Shown here piece after piece: positions 57,008 to 64,000 of a DNA stretch of 64,000 bases. The notes under the pieces are model-generated. The model worked only from the letters and a program-made list of their open reading frames with translations. It was not told the origin of the DNA and did not search any database. Source of the DNA: Pseudodesulfovibrio indicus (GTDB taxonomy: Bacteria; Desulfobacterota; Desulfovibrionia; Desulfovibrionales; Desulfovibrionaceae); the NCBI RefSeq assembly GCF_001563225.1, contig NZ_CP014206.1:1302001-1366000 (forward strand), in the 5' to 3' direction. A program made the translations under genes and the position numbers. How positions within the stretch are numbered: the stretch's first letter is position 1; every line of letters begins with the position of its first letter.

Positions 57008-58396
57008 TTATTCCTCGGGGCGGAGATGCTCGGGCACGTCCAGCATCTTGATGACCAGCGGCTTGAGGAAGGACCAGCGGATGCCGATCTCGTACTCTTC
57101 CTCCAGGTCGCGGATGGCGTCCCAGCAGTTGTGGCAAGGCGCGATGACGAGCTTGCAGCCCGTGTCGAGGATCTGCTCCATCTTCTTGCGCAGGGCCATG
57201 TTCCGCTGTTCGCGGTACTTGCCGATGCCGTTGAATCCGCCACCGCCGCCGCAGCAGTAGTTGTGCTCCTTGTTGGGCGCCATCTCCACGAAGTATCCCG
57301 GCTCGACGATGTAGCTGATGATCTCGCGGGTGACGTCCTTGAGCCCCTGGTTGCGCACGTAGTTGCACGAGTCCTGGAGGGTGACCGGCTCCTTGATGCG
57401 CTTGGACGGGTCGATCTTGAGCTTGCCGGTGCGCAGGGCCTCGGCCAGCCATTCGACGTAGTGGATGTAGGGGACCGGCGGCTGGCCGTCGGGACGGCCG
57501 GCCCAGTACGGGCCTTCGATGACGGTGGCGCGGTGGGCGTGGCCGCACTCGGTGCCGATGGCGCGCTTGGGCTTCAGGCGCTCCAGGGCGGAGTAGACGT
57601 TCAGGACGTTGTCCTTGCAGCATTCCCAGTCGCCGGCGAACATGGACAGGGAGGTCTGCTCCCAGCCCTCGGAGGGCACGGTCCAGTTCTCGCCCGCCAC
57701 GTGGAAGAGGATCGCCGCCTCGGCGATGTCTTCGGGGTAGTGCTTGGGCTCGCGGGCGTTGCAGGTGTACATGATGTCCGCGCCTTCCTTGTCGACGGGG
57801 ATCTCAAGACCCGGCCATTCCTCTTCGTTCTCCTCGGCCATCCACTCGCAGGTCTCGACCCAGTCTTCGGTGGTCACGTCCATCTGGGCGCGGTACACGC
57901 GGTGCATGCCGGAGCCGATCTTCAGCTCCCACGGCACGAAGCCCTGGGAGTAGAGCAGGCCGCGCAGGTAGCCGAACATGACGCCCATGTCGATGCCGTG
58001 GGGGCAGTACATGCCGCAGCGGTTGCAGCAGGTGCACTTGGACCAGGCGGTCTCCATGCACATCTGCATGAACTCGTTGTCGACCTTGCCCTTCTTCTTG
58101 ACCATCACGCCGAGCGTGGACTGGATCTTGTAGGACGGGACCTGTTCGGGCACCCGGCCGTTGACCTGGTACAGGAAGCAGGACTCGGCGCACAGGCCGC
58201 AGTGGGCGCAGATTTCGAGCCAGGTCTTGGTCCTGGACTTCATGGTCTTCTGGATGGTGGCCCAGAGCTTGTCCGAGTCCACGTCCAGATGGTTCATCTC
58301 TTCGTAATATTGCTTGCCGCCCTTGTCGCCGAGCGTGGCCTTGAGCTGCTCGTCGGTGTTGATGGGCGTCTTGTTGCAGAATTTTCCTTCAGGCAT
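57008..58396 (-). CDS. hmcF: HmcF, HdrD/DsrK-like iron-sulfur subunit
   Basis: A 462-residue cytoplasmic Fe-S protein of the Hmc complex. Two ferredoxin-like cluster motifs come first ([15 protein letters not shown] near 82-96 and [14 protein letters not shown] near 130-143), then two CCG-type domains ([10 protein letters not shown] and [18 protein letters not shown]). This is the pattern of heterodisulfide-reductase catalytic subunits and DsrK. In Hmc it links the membrane subunits to a cytoplasmic acceptor. The length matches D. vulgaris HmcF (461). Confidence 0.95.
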   Translation of the reverse strand: MPEGKFCNKTPINTDEQLKATLGDKGGKQYYEEMNHLDVDSDKLWATIQKTMKSRTKTWLEICAHCGLCAESCFLYQVNGRVPEQVPSYKIQSTLGVMVKKKGKVDNEFMQMCMETAWSKCTCCNRCGMYCPHGIDMGVMFGYLRGLLYSQGFVPWELKIGSGMHRVYRAQMDVTTEDWVETCEWMAEENEEEWPGLEIPVDKEGADIMYTCNAREPKHYPEDIAEAAILFHVAGENWTVPSEGWEQTSLSMFAGDWECCKDNVLNVYSALERLKPKRAIGTECGHAHRATVIEGPYWAGRPDGQPPVPYIHYVEWLAEALRTGKLKIDPSKRIKEPVTLQDSCNYVRNQGLKDVTREIISYIVEPGYFVEMAPNKEHNYCCGGGGGFNGIGKYREQRNMALRKKMEQILDTGCKLVIAPCHNCWDAIRDLEEEYEIGIRWSFLKPLVIKMLDVPEHLRPEE

Positions 58397-58428
58397 TTCG
58401 GTTCTCCGTTAAGTAGGCTTGCGCCCGT

Positions 58429-59105
58429 TTACCAGGCCATGTCGGTGCCCTTCATGCCGCCGCGCTTGATGCCGTAGTCCATGCCGAGCTGCATGCGGGA
58501 CATGAAGAAGAGCAGGACGTGGCTGAGCTTGGTGAAGGGCAGGGCCAGGAGCCAGATTTCGCCGCTCAGGATGTGGGCGGCCAGCCAGAAGTTGTAGTCA
58601 CCCAGTTCGTACCTGGCGATCAGGCCGGTGATGAACGGCATCACGGTGATGACCAGCAGCAGGTAGTCGTAGAAGGTGGTGATGATGCGCACTTCGGGGA
58701 AGGCGATGCGGCGCAGGGTCAGGAACAGCCCGCCGACCAGGCAGGTCCATGCCAGTACGTCGGCCACCGAGGTGGGCAGCGTGGGCAGGCTGATGCCGAA
58801 GGCGTCCTTGAGCATCACGTTGTGGGCCTCCAGGAAGATCGGGGTGACGAGCAGCCCGATGTGGAAGGCGAAGAAGATGATGGTGAAACCGGGGCGCACG
58901 CGCCACAGCCGGGCCTTGAACGGGATGATGAAGGCCAGGATGGAGCGAATGCCCCCCGCAGGCCGTATTTCATTTGAGGACGGTACGCGACGCGGTCGAG
59001 CTGCCAATTCAGGCCTCTGACATACATCACGGCGCGAACGAGCAGGCCGCCGAAGCTGACGAGAAACGTCGCCCAGAGCATCGGCCCTGTCAGGAAATCG
59101 TACAT
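58429..59105 (-). CDS. hmcE: HmcE, cytochrome b-like membrane subunit (frameshifted)
   Basis: A DsrM/NarI-like membrane subunit that should handle quinone or haem b. The start (MYDFLTGPMLWATFLVSFGG, ATG 59105 behind AAGGAG) runs in one frame to KYGLRG. The rest (IRSILAFIIPFKARLW to GGMKGTDMAW) is in another frame. Adding one base to the six-C run at 58952-58957 joins them as YGLRGGIRSIL and gives 225 residues, the length of D. vulgaris HmcE. Five membrane segments are then complete. A homopolymer error is the simplest reason, since all other hmc genes are intact. Confidence 0.9.
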
Positions 59106-59159
59106 TTCCGCTTCTCCTTGATTGTCATGTCGTTGTGGTTGAAACGATGGCCGTGACGG

Positions 59160-59291
59160 CTAGTCGTCCTTTTTGTTTCCGCCCATCAGGAACTGCCAGT
59201 AGAGGGTCGCCGCTACCAGGATTCCGCCCATGATGAGGTACACGCAGCCTTTGGTGAAGGTGTAGTAGTCCTGCACAGTGTAGAATTCCAT
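59160..59291 (-). CDS. hmcD: HmcD, small membrane subunit (43 aa)
   Basis: A 43-residue protein, MEFYTVQDYYTFTKGC then one hydrophobic segment (VYLIMGGILVAATLYWQFL) and a charged GGNKKDD tail. Position, size and single helix match the very short HmcD of D. vulgaris. AGGAGG lies five bases before the ATG. It is likely to help assemble HmcC and HmcE. Confidence 0.88.
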   Translation of the reverse strand: MEFYTVQDYYTFTKGCVYLIMGGILVAATLYWQFLMGGNKKDD

Positions 59292-59300
59292 GGCAACCTC

Positions 59301-60476
59301 CTAGTGTTCGCCCTTGTAGTCGGGATGCTCGTAGAAGATGGGCATCCTGGTGGTGATGAACCGGAAGACCACCACGCCGATGGTCACGACGAACAGCGAG
59401 ATGGTGATCTCGCCCCAGCTCGGGAAGTACCGCTGGGCGGACGGGAGCTGGTAGTTGAACGCGATCATGGAGATGTTGAACCGGTTGACGATGATGCCGA
59501 GGACGGTCAGGCCCGCGGCCCATTTGATCAGCGTGATATTCCTGTCCCGTGCGCCCACGGCGTACAGGAAGGAGGGCAGGGCCACGAAACCGAGCATCTC
59601 GACCAGGTACCACGCGCCGTAGCCGGTGGTCAGGTAGTGCCAGTTGTTGTCGTAGGCCAGGCCGATGAGCTTGATGGCGAAGTACCCGAACAGCACGAGG
59701 GAAGCGGCCTTGCCGAAACCGAGGATCAGGCCGTCGTGGTTGTCCAGGTACTCCCTGTCCATCAAGTGGTGCATGGGCTTGTGGGAGAGGGTGCCCTCGA
59801 AGATGACCATCGACATGCCCGCCGCGATGGACGAGACGAAGAAGAAGACCGGCAGGTACGGGGAGTACCAGAGCGGGTGCAGCTTCGACGGCGCGATGGT
59901 GAACAGGGCGCCCAGGGAGGACTGGTGCAGGGTGGACAGCACCACGCCCAGAATGGTCAGGGCCAGGGTCATCTTGACCACGATGCTGCGGATCTTCTTG
60001 AAGCCCAGCCATTCGAACATGGCGGGGGTGAACTCGATGAACAGCACGGTCAGGTAGAGCATGACGCACAGGCCCACTTCGAAGAGCAGCGACGTGGTGC
60101 CCTGCTGGACGAAGATGGGGTAGGGCAGCCGCCAGGGACGACCGACGTCGTAGCCCAGGGCGAAGACCACCAGGGCGTAGCCCAGGAAGGCGGTCAGAAT
60201 GGCCGGGCGGACGCCCGCGTGGTATTTCTTCAGGCCGAAGATGTAGCAGGCGGCGGAGGTGGTGTAGCCGCCCGCGGCCAAGGCAACGCCGCACATCAGA
60301 TCGAAGCCGATCCAGATGCCCCACGGGTTGTTCTGGTCCAGGTTGGTGACGGCGCCGAGGCCGCCGGTGAAGCGCATCACCGTGACCACCAGCCCGGCGA
60401 TGAGAATGATTCCAGCTATGATATTGAACGGCGTGAAGAGCGATTTCTTCGCGGCCGCAGTGGTTTCAACAGACAT
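59301..60476 (-). CDS. hmcC: HmcC, NrfD/PsrC-like membrane subunit
   Basis: A 391-residue membrane protein with about ten helices, of the NrfD/PsrC quinone-interacting family. Family landmarks include NNPWGIWIGFDLMCGVALAAGGY near the N-terminus and FEGTLSHKPMHHLMDREYL in the middle. It joins periplasmic HmcB to the membrane quinone pool or to HmcE. It begins one base after the hmcB stop. Confidence 0.95.
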   Translation of the reverse strand: MSVETTAAAKKSLFTPFNIIAGIILIAGLVVTVMRFTGGLGAVTNLDQNNPWGIWIGFDLMCGVALAAGGYTTSAACYIFGLKKYHAGVRPAILTAFLGYALVVFALGYDVGRPWRLPYPIFVQQGTTSLLFEVGLCVMLYLTVLFIEFTPAMFEWLGFKKIRSIVVKMTLALTILGVVLSTLHQSSLGALFTIAPSKLHPLWYSPYLPVFFFVSSIAAGMSMVIFEGTLSHKPMHHLMDREYLDNHDGLILGFGKAASLVLFGYFAIKLIGLAYDNNWHYLTTGYGAWYLVEMLGFVALPSFLYAVGARDRNITLIKWAAGLTVLGIIVNRFNISMIAFNYQLPSAQRYFPSWGEITISLFVVTIGVVVFRFITTRMPIFYEHPDYKGEH

Positions 60477-60477
60477 C

Positions 60478-61533
60478 CTAGGACTCCTCCTCGTTGGTTT
60501 CGGCGTCCTCCGGCTTGGGCGCGAGCGCCTCTTCCACGGCCTTCTTGACTTCGACCTCGATGCGGCGCTGGCTGGCCTTTTCGGCCTTGCCGAGCTCCTC
60601 GTGGAGCTTCTTCTCGGCCTCTGCGCCCGCCTTCTTCAAGGCGTCCTTGACGGCCATGACGCGCTCGTCGTTGGCGATCTTGGCGTTGCGCTTGCTCACG
60701 GCGTAGATGCCGCCCAGAAGCACCGGCCACAGGCCCACGACCATGGGAACGGCGGCCAGGGGACCGGCGGTCAGCTCGGGAGCCGAGACGGTGCCCAGGT
60801 CCTCGCGCAGGCCGATCTCGGAGAACGGCGCGCCGGAGATGTACATCCAGCTGGTGCCGCCCATCTCGTGCTCGCCGTAGATGTGGTCCTGGTAGCGGTC
60901 CGGGTAGGCCTCGATGCGCTTGCGGGCGATCTTGATCAGATCGGTGCGCAGGCCGAAGGTCAGGGCCTCCTTGGGGCATTTCTCCACGCAGCCGGGGAGC
61001 TTGCCTTCCTGGAGGCGCGGGTAGCACATGGTGCACTTCATGACCCGCGGGGTCAGGGGTTCGTCATACTCGTACGCCGGGATGGAGAACGGGCAGGCGA
61101 CCATGCAGTAGCGGCAGCCGACGCACACGGACGCGTCGTAGGTGACGGCGCCGTTCGGCTCCTTCTTGAAGGCCCGCACGAAGCAGGCGGAGGCGCAGGC
61201 GGGTTCCAGGCAGTGGTTGCACTGGTTCTTGCGGAACACCGGCCCGGCGGGGGTCTGGTATTTATTGACGACGGTATAGGTCTTCTCGTCGGTCCGGCGC
61301 TCGGTGTCGAGCACGGTCAGATCGTCGAACGGCTTGTCGGGAGCGGGCAGCTCGTTGACCTCGTTGCAGGCCAGTTCGCACTTGCGACAGCCGATGCAGC
61401 GGGTGGCGTCGAAGAGCACGCCGTGGGTGTCGGGGTGCGGGCCGAATTGCTTGCCTCCGGCCTGGGCCGACGTGGTCAGCGCTGCGCTCGCGCCAGCGGC
61501 GCCCAACAATCCGAGGAAGGTTCTGCGTAACAT
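60478..61533 (-). CDS. hmcB: HmcB, periplasmic ferredoxin-like subunit
   Basis: A 351-residue Fe-S protein with a twin-arginine-type start ([11 protein letters not shown]). It has four ferredoxin cluster motifs: [37 protein letters not shown]; and [22 protein letters not shown] membrane helix (about 260-280, [21 protein letters not shown]) and a charged coiled-coil tail follow. It carries electrons from HmcA to HmcC. The length is close to D. vulgaris HmcB. Confidence 0.95.
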   Translation of the reverse strand: MLRRTFLGLLGAAGASAALTTSAQAGGKQFGPHPDTHGVLFDATRCIGCRKCELACNEVNELPAPDKPFDDLTVLDTERRTDEKTYTVVNKYQTPAGPVFRKNQCNHCLEPACASACFVRAFKKEPNGAVTYDASVCVGCRYCMVACPFSIPAYEYDEPLTPRVMKCTMCYPRLQEGKLPGCVEKCPKEALTFGLRTDLIKIARKRIEAYPDRYQDHIYGEHEMGGTSWMYISGAPFSEIGLREDLGTVSAPELTAGPLAAVPMVVGLWPVLLGGIYAVSKRNAKIANDERVMAVKDALKKAGAEAEKKLHEELGKAEKASQRRIEVEVKKAVEEALAPKPEDAETNEEES

Positions 61534-61548
61534 CGTATTCTCCTTCGG

Positions 61549-63120
61549 TTAGTTGGTTTTCTTCTCGTGGCACGCGACGCAGTTGGTGGCGGCGGGCTTT
61601 TCGAGCTTCATTTCGGTGTGGCAGGTCATGCACTGGCCGTGGTAGGCGGCCTTCAGACCCGGACGGCCTTCGACGGCAAAGGGCTTGCCGTGGCAGGACG
61701 CGCACTTGGGCGGGGTCTTGGTGGCCGGGCTGTTGTGATGGCAGCCGGCGCAGATCGCCTCGGGAGTTCCGTGGAACGCGGTGGCCAGCTTGCTGTCCTG
61801 CATGCCCTTCATGAGCGAGAGCACGATCTTGCGGTGCGGCATCTTGCTCGCCTGGTACTTGTCGGCGATGGCGCCGATGTTCACGAACTCGGGGATGTCG
61901 GCCTCGGCCACGTAGACAGGGGCCTGCGGGCGGGCATTGATGATCAGTGCCGCCTCGGCCTCGCGCACTTCCTCGGGAGCGGCGACCAGCTTCACGCCTT
62001 CGGCGTTCTCGGCCGGGACGTTGTGGCAGGCGGCGCAGGAGGTCTCGGTCAGGACCTTGGCGGCCGGGCGCAGGGCGTGACAGCCAGCGCATTCGGGCTT
62101 CTTCTGCTCAACGGCGTGGCAGCCCACGCAGGAGGCGGGGTCGGCCACGTCGTGCAGGGCCTGGAAGGACGTGTCCATCTTGGCGTTCACGCCGGAGGTG
62201 TGACAGGCCAGGCAGGAGTCGGTCTTGGCTTCGTGAGACTTGTGGTCGAAGGCCACGCCGGCCATGCCCGCCACCTGATCGGCGGCTTCCGGCTTGACCT
62301 CGGGGGCCATCAGCACGGCGTCGGGCTGCTTGCGCGGGAGCCTCGGGACGATGCCGCCCATGGCCTTGAGATCCTTGGCCAGCTCGGCGCTGCGCTCGGC
62401 CGTTTCCTTGTCGCCGTGACAGCCGGCGCACTGCACCGGACCGGTCCGCTCGGCCTTCTTCTCGGCCAGGGACTGGTGGCAGGTCACGCACTGGTTGTGG
62501 AACAGCTCGTTGACCGGCTCGGTCTTGGCGGCCTCGGAGAAGCGCCAGGAATCCTCTTCACCGGCCTTCTTGTGGCAGGCGCCGCAGTTGGTGTCCTTGC
62601 CGGGATCGGCCTTGATGACCTTGGAATCCCAGTGGATGAAGTGGAGCATGTTGTCCATGCCGGCGTCCACCCGGGCGGCTACGGCCTCGGGTTCGGCCTG
62701 GTGACAGCCGCGGCACTCGCCGACCATGGGGCCGGTCTTGAAGCCCTTCTCGTCGGTCTTGACGTGGCAGGTGATGCAGCCGTCGTGATAAATGTCCTTG
62801 AGCTGAGACGCGGACAATTCCTCGCCCGCCGTCCGGTTGAAGGTCAGGGAGAGATTCCCCTTCTCATCCTTCTTGTGGCAGGACTCGCAGCTCATGCCCT
62901 GATCCTTCAGGGCCTTGGTGTGTGCGTCGTGCTTGAACACGGCCGCAGACTGTTCGAGTGACTCCAGCTTGGCGATGGTGTCGATCATGATCACGTCGGG
63001 CCGTCCGGCGGCGTCGTCCGCCGCGGAAAGCATGCCCATGGCTTCCAACTGGAAGCCGAGCACGCCGGCCAGCGCGATCGCGAGGACAGTCAATCGCAGT
63101 ATCCGTTTACCGTTTGCCAT
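61549..63120 (-). CDS. hmcA: HmcA, high-molecular-weight cytochrome c
   Basis: A 523-residue periplasmic multihaem cytochrome with a signal peptide. I count 14 CxxCH motifs, from CESCH and CITCH near the start to CMTCH and CVACH at the end, in groups of about 3, 3, 4 and 4. D. vulgaris HmcA has 16 haems, so two may be missing or use a spacing I did not see. The repeats resemble class III cytochrome c3 domains. HmcA takes electrons from periplasmic hydrogenases through cytochrome c3. It is the first gene of the operon. Confidence 0.95.
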   Translation of the reverse strand: MANGKRILRLTVLAIALAGVLGFQLEAMGMLSAADDAAGRPDVIMIDTIAKLESLEQSAAVFKHDAHTKALKDQGMSCESCHKKDEKGNLSLTFNRTAGEELSASQLKDIYHDGCITCHVKTDEKGFKTGPMVGECRGCHQAEPEAVAARVDAGMDNMLHFIHWDSKVIKADPGKDTNCGACHKKAGEEDSWRFSEAAKTEPVNELFHNQCVTCHQSLAEKKAERTGPVQCAGCHGDKETAERSAELAKDLKAMGGIVPRLPRKQPDAVLMAPEVKPEAADQVAGMAGVAFDHKSHEAKTDSCLACHTSGVNAKMDTSFQALHDVADPASCVGCHAVEQKKPECAGCHALRPAAKVLTETSCAACHNVPAENAEGVKLVAAPEEVREAEAALIINARPQAPVYVAEADIPEFVNIGAIADKYQASKMPHRKIVLSLMKGMQDSKLATAFHGTPEAICAGCHHNSPATKTPPKCASCHGKPFAVEGRPGLKAAYHGQCMTCHTEMKLEKPAATNCVACHEKKTN

Positions 63121-63267
63121 GTGTCGATCCCTTTACTCAAAAGCGTTGATGGCAATGAACCGGCCTCCTCGGCCCGTTCCCCTGATTCCGTTCCCGGAAC
63201 CCTTCCGGCCCCCACGCGCGGCCTGTCCGCCGCGCTGAAAAACTGGTCTTAAAACTCCCCTGGTTCG

Positions 63268-63422
63268 GTAGGTTAAAATACCTACTCAACCACGAGGTTT
63301 TTAATCCATACTGGCCCGGTATGTTAGTTATAAAGGGTTCGTCAAGAAGAAATTCTAAGTTGATAATTGTTCTTGTTATCGCTGTAACTATCCGATTTAA
63401 AGCAGGAACCTGTTGAGTAGGT
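63268..63422. promoter_or_regulatory. Candidate operators of the hmc operon
   Basis: A palindrome GTAGGT-N6-ACCTAC at 63268-63285 overlaps an 11-base motif, ACCTACTCAAC, whose complement recurs at 63412-63422. The sites lie 148-302 bases upstream of hmcA. They are candidates for Rrf2 or another local regulator. Confidence 0.5.
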
Positions 63423-63426
63423 TTTA

Positions 63427-63441
63427 TGAAAATCATTTTCA
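63427..63441. promoter_or_regulatory. Fur-box-like palindrome
   Basis: TGAAAATCATTTTCA is a perfect 7-1-7 palindrome and differs from the TGATAATNATTATCA Fur consensus at two symmetric positions. It lies about 310 bases upstream of hmcA. Confidence 0.45.
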
Positions 63442-63632
63442 AGAGGGGGCTCAAGCGCAGGCCCGGCAAGGGGTTTGCGATAAAATTCACACTGTGCATA
63501 AATCAGACTGAAAAAGTATATTATTGTAAAATAGGCGCGCCTGGGGACGGGGTGTCGCGGCTCGAAGGGGGGAGCAGGCGGGCGGACCGGGACTGGCCGG
63601 GACCGGGGTGGGGGAGGCCGTGGCCGGAGGCC

Positions 63633-63661
63633 AAAAAAAAAGGCCTGCCGGAAGGCAGGCC
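63633..63661 (-). terminator. Terminator of the small gene at 63683
   Basis: On the minus strand, GGCCTGCC-TTCC-GGCAGGCC followed by nine T, 21 bases past the stop. Confidence 0.9.
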
Positions 63662-63682
63662 GAATCGCCCGAAGGTGGGTGT

Positions 63683-63871
63683 CTAAGGCTTCTTGACGAT
63701 CTCGTGGACCCAGCGGTTTTCGGAGACCCGCTCCGAAACCACGTAGCCCTTTTCGCGCAGGTAGCGCATCTTGCGACCGCCGTCTCCGGTGGAGAACAGT
63801 CGTTGGCCGATCTGATGCTGGGCCAGGAACTTCAAGGCCGCTTTCCTGTAATTGGTGAATAAACTGAACAT
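63683..63871 (-). CDS. Hypothetical small protein (62 aa)
   Basis: A 62-residue basic protein beginning MFSLFTNYRKAALKFLAQHQ and ending SENRWVHEIVKKP. The middle, GGRKMRYLREKGYVVSERV, reads like the recognition helix and wing of a small winged-helix fold. GGAGG precedes ATG 63871, and a strong terminator follows, so it is very likely expressed. I recognise no family. A DNA-binding role is only a guess from the helix-wing pattern. Confidence 0.7.
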   Translation of the reverse strand: MFSLFTNYRKAALKFLAQHQIGQRLFSTGDGGRKMRYLREKGYVVSERVSENRWVHEIVKKP

Positions 63872-64000
63872 CGCTGAACCTCCAATCCTGCAAGGGACGG
63901 AACCTAGCACCGACGCCTGCGCCAGTCCACCAGAATCGGATGGTTTTCCCCGGTGGGACAATAGTCAGTTATTCCAATGAAAAGGGGACGCCCGTCAGGA

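Larger units (their letters stand above)
63121..63682. other. hmc upstream region with repeat and Fur-like sites
   Basis: It has no credible gene. It holds GTAGGT-TAAAAT-ACCTAC (63268-63285), the ACCTACTCAAC/GTTGAGTAGGT inverted pair (63280-63290 and 63412-63422), the palindrome TGAAAATCATTTTCA (63427-63441), and the minus-strand terminator at 63633-63661. The AT-rich part (63280-63440) is the likely hmc promoter zone. Confidence 0.65.

Overview
The window looks like chromosome from a high-GC, Gram-negative sulfate reducer of the Desulfovibrio/Pseudodesulfovibrio group. The main reason is a full hmcABCDEF operon (transmembrane Hmc redox complex) next to its Rrf1/Rrf2-type regulators, an arrangement known from Desulfovibrio vulgaris. 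Multihaem c-type cytochromes, many PAS/GGDEF/two-component proteins, a TRAP transporter, lpxK and a separate GlnRS fit the same picture. I see no rRNA, tRNA, CRISPR array, insertion sequence or prophage block.

Layout, left to right. 1-7.6 kb (+): end of an alkaline phosphatase, a YibE/F-like membrane protein, a YccF protein, a Bax-inhibitor-1 protein, then overlapping lpxK and rnr. 7.6-10.6 kb: an S24/CI-type repressor and a 54-residue zinc-ribbon protein, set among large G-rich palindromes and a dispersed inverted repeat, then a REC-GGDEF diguanylate cyclase (-). 10.8-17.9 kb (+): a DUF4139 protein, a HAD phosphatase-like protein, a beta-phosphoglucomutase/GH65 phosphorylase fusion, and ychF. 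18.2-27.1 kb (-): a class II aldolase, two small paralogous CII-like regulators, and between them five tightly coupled signalling genes (hybrid kinase, alpha/beta hydrolase, tandem rhodanese, NMT1-type binding protein, SpoIIE phosphatase). 27.2-28.5 kb: an array of TGTCGCA/TGCGACA half-sites and a TetR gene followed by a 40-residue Trp-rich peptide gene. 28.6-36.8 kb: glnS (-), then ferredoxin-nitroreductase, an orphan binding protein, an NDP-forming acyl-CoA synthetase and a chemotaxis receptor (+). 36.9-41.5 kb (-): a tetR-led TRAP operon with two tandem solute-binding proteins. 41.7-46.3 kb: an ICMT-like methyltransferase (+), a thioredoxin-reductase fusion (-) and a PAS/GAF/GGDEF gene (-) broken by two frameshifts. 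46.4-48.4 kb (-): an octahaem HAO-like cytochrome with a NapC/NirT tetrahaem partner. 48.6-50.2 kb (-): a secreted caspase-SUMF1 protein. 50.3-63.1 kb (-): hmcABCDEF, a universal stress protein, two CheY-like proteins, a REC-PAS kinase, Rrf2 and a sensor kinase with two periplasmic haem-c motifs.

How the parts work together. The right-hand 17 kb is an electron-transfer and redox-sensing block: periplasmic HmcA passes electrons through HmcB-F across the membrane, and the adjoining Cys-containing Rrf2 regulator, response regulators and haem-motif kinase are well placed to tune it. The HAO-like/NapC pair could take quinol electrons to reduce hydroxylamine or nitrite. The GH65 fusion could turn a disaccharide and phosphate into glucose 6-phosphate.

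Two cautions. Three frameshifts, all in runs of five or six G/C, interrupt otherwise intact genes (the GGDEF gene twice, hmcE once), which suggests homopolymer errors in the assembly. The most novel-looking items are the helically spaced TGTCGCA array, the TetR-linked micro-peptide, the dispersed palindromes, the dihaem sensor kinase and the five-gene signalling operon.
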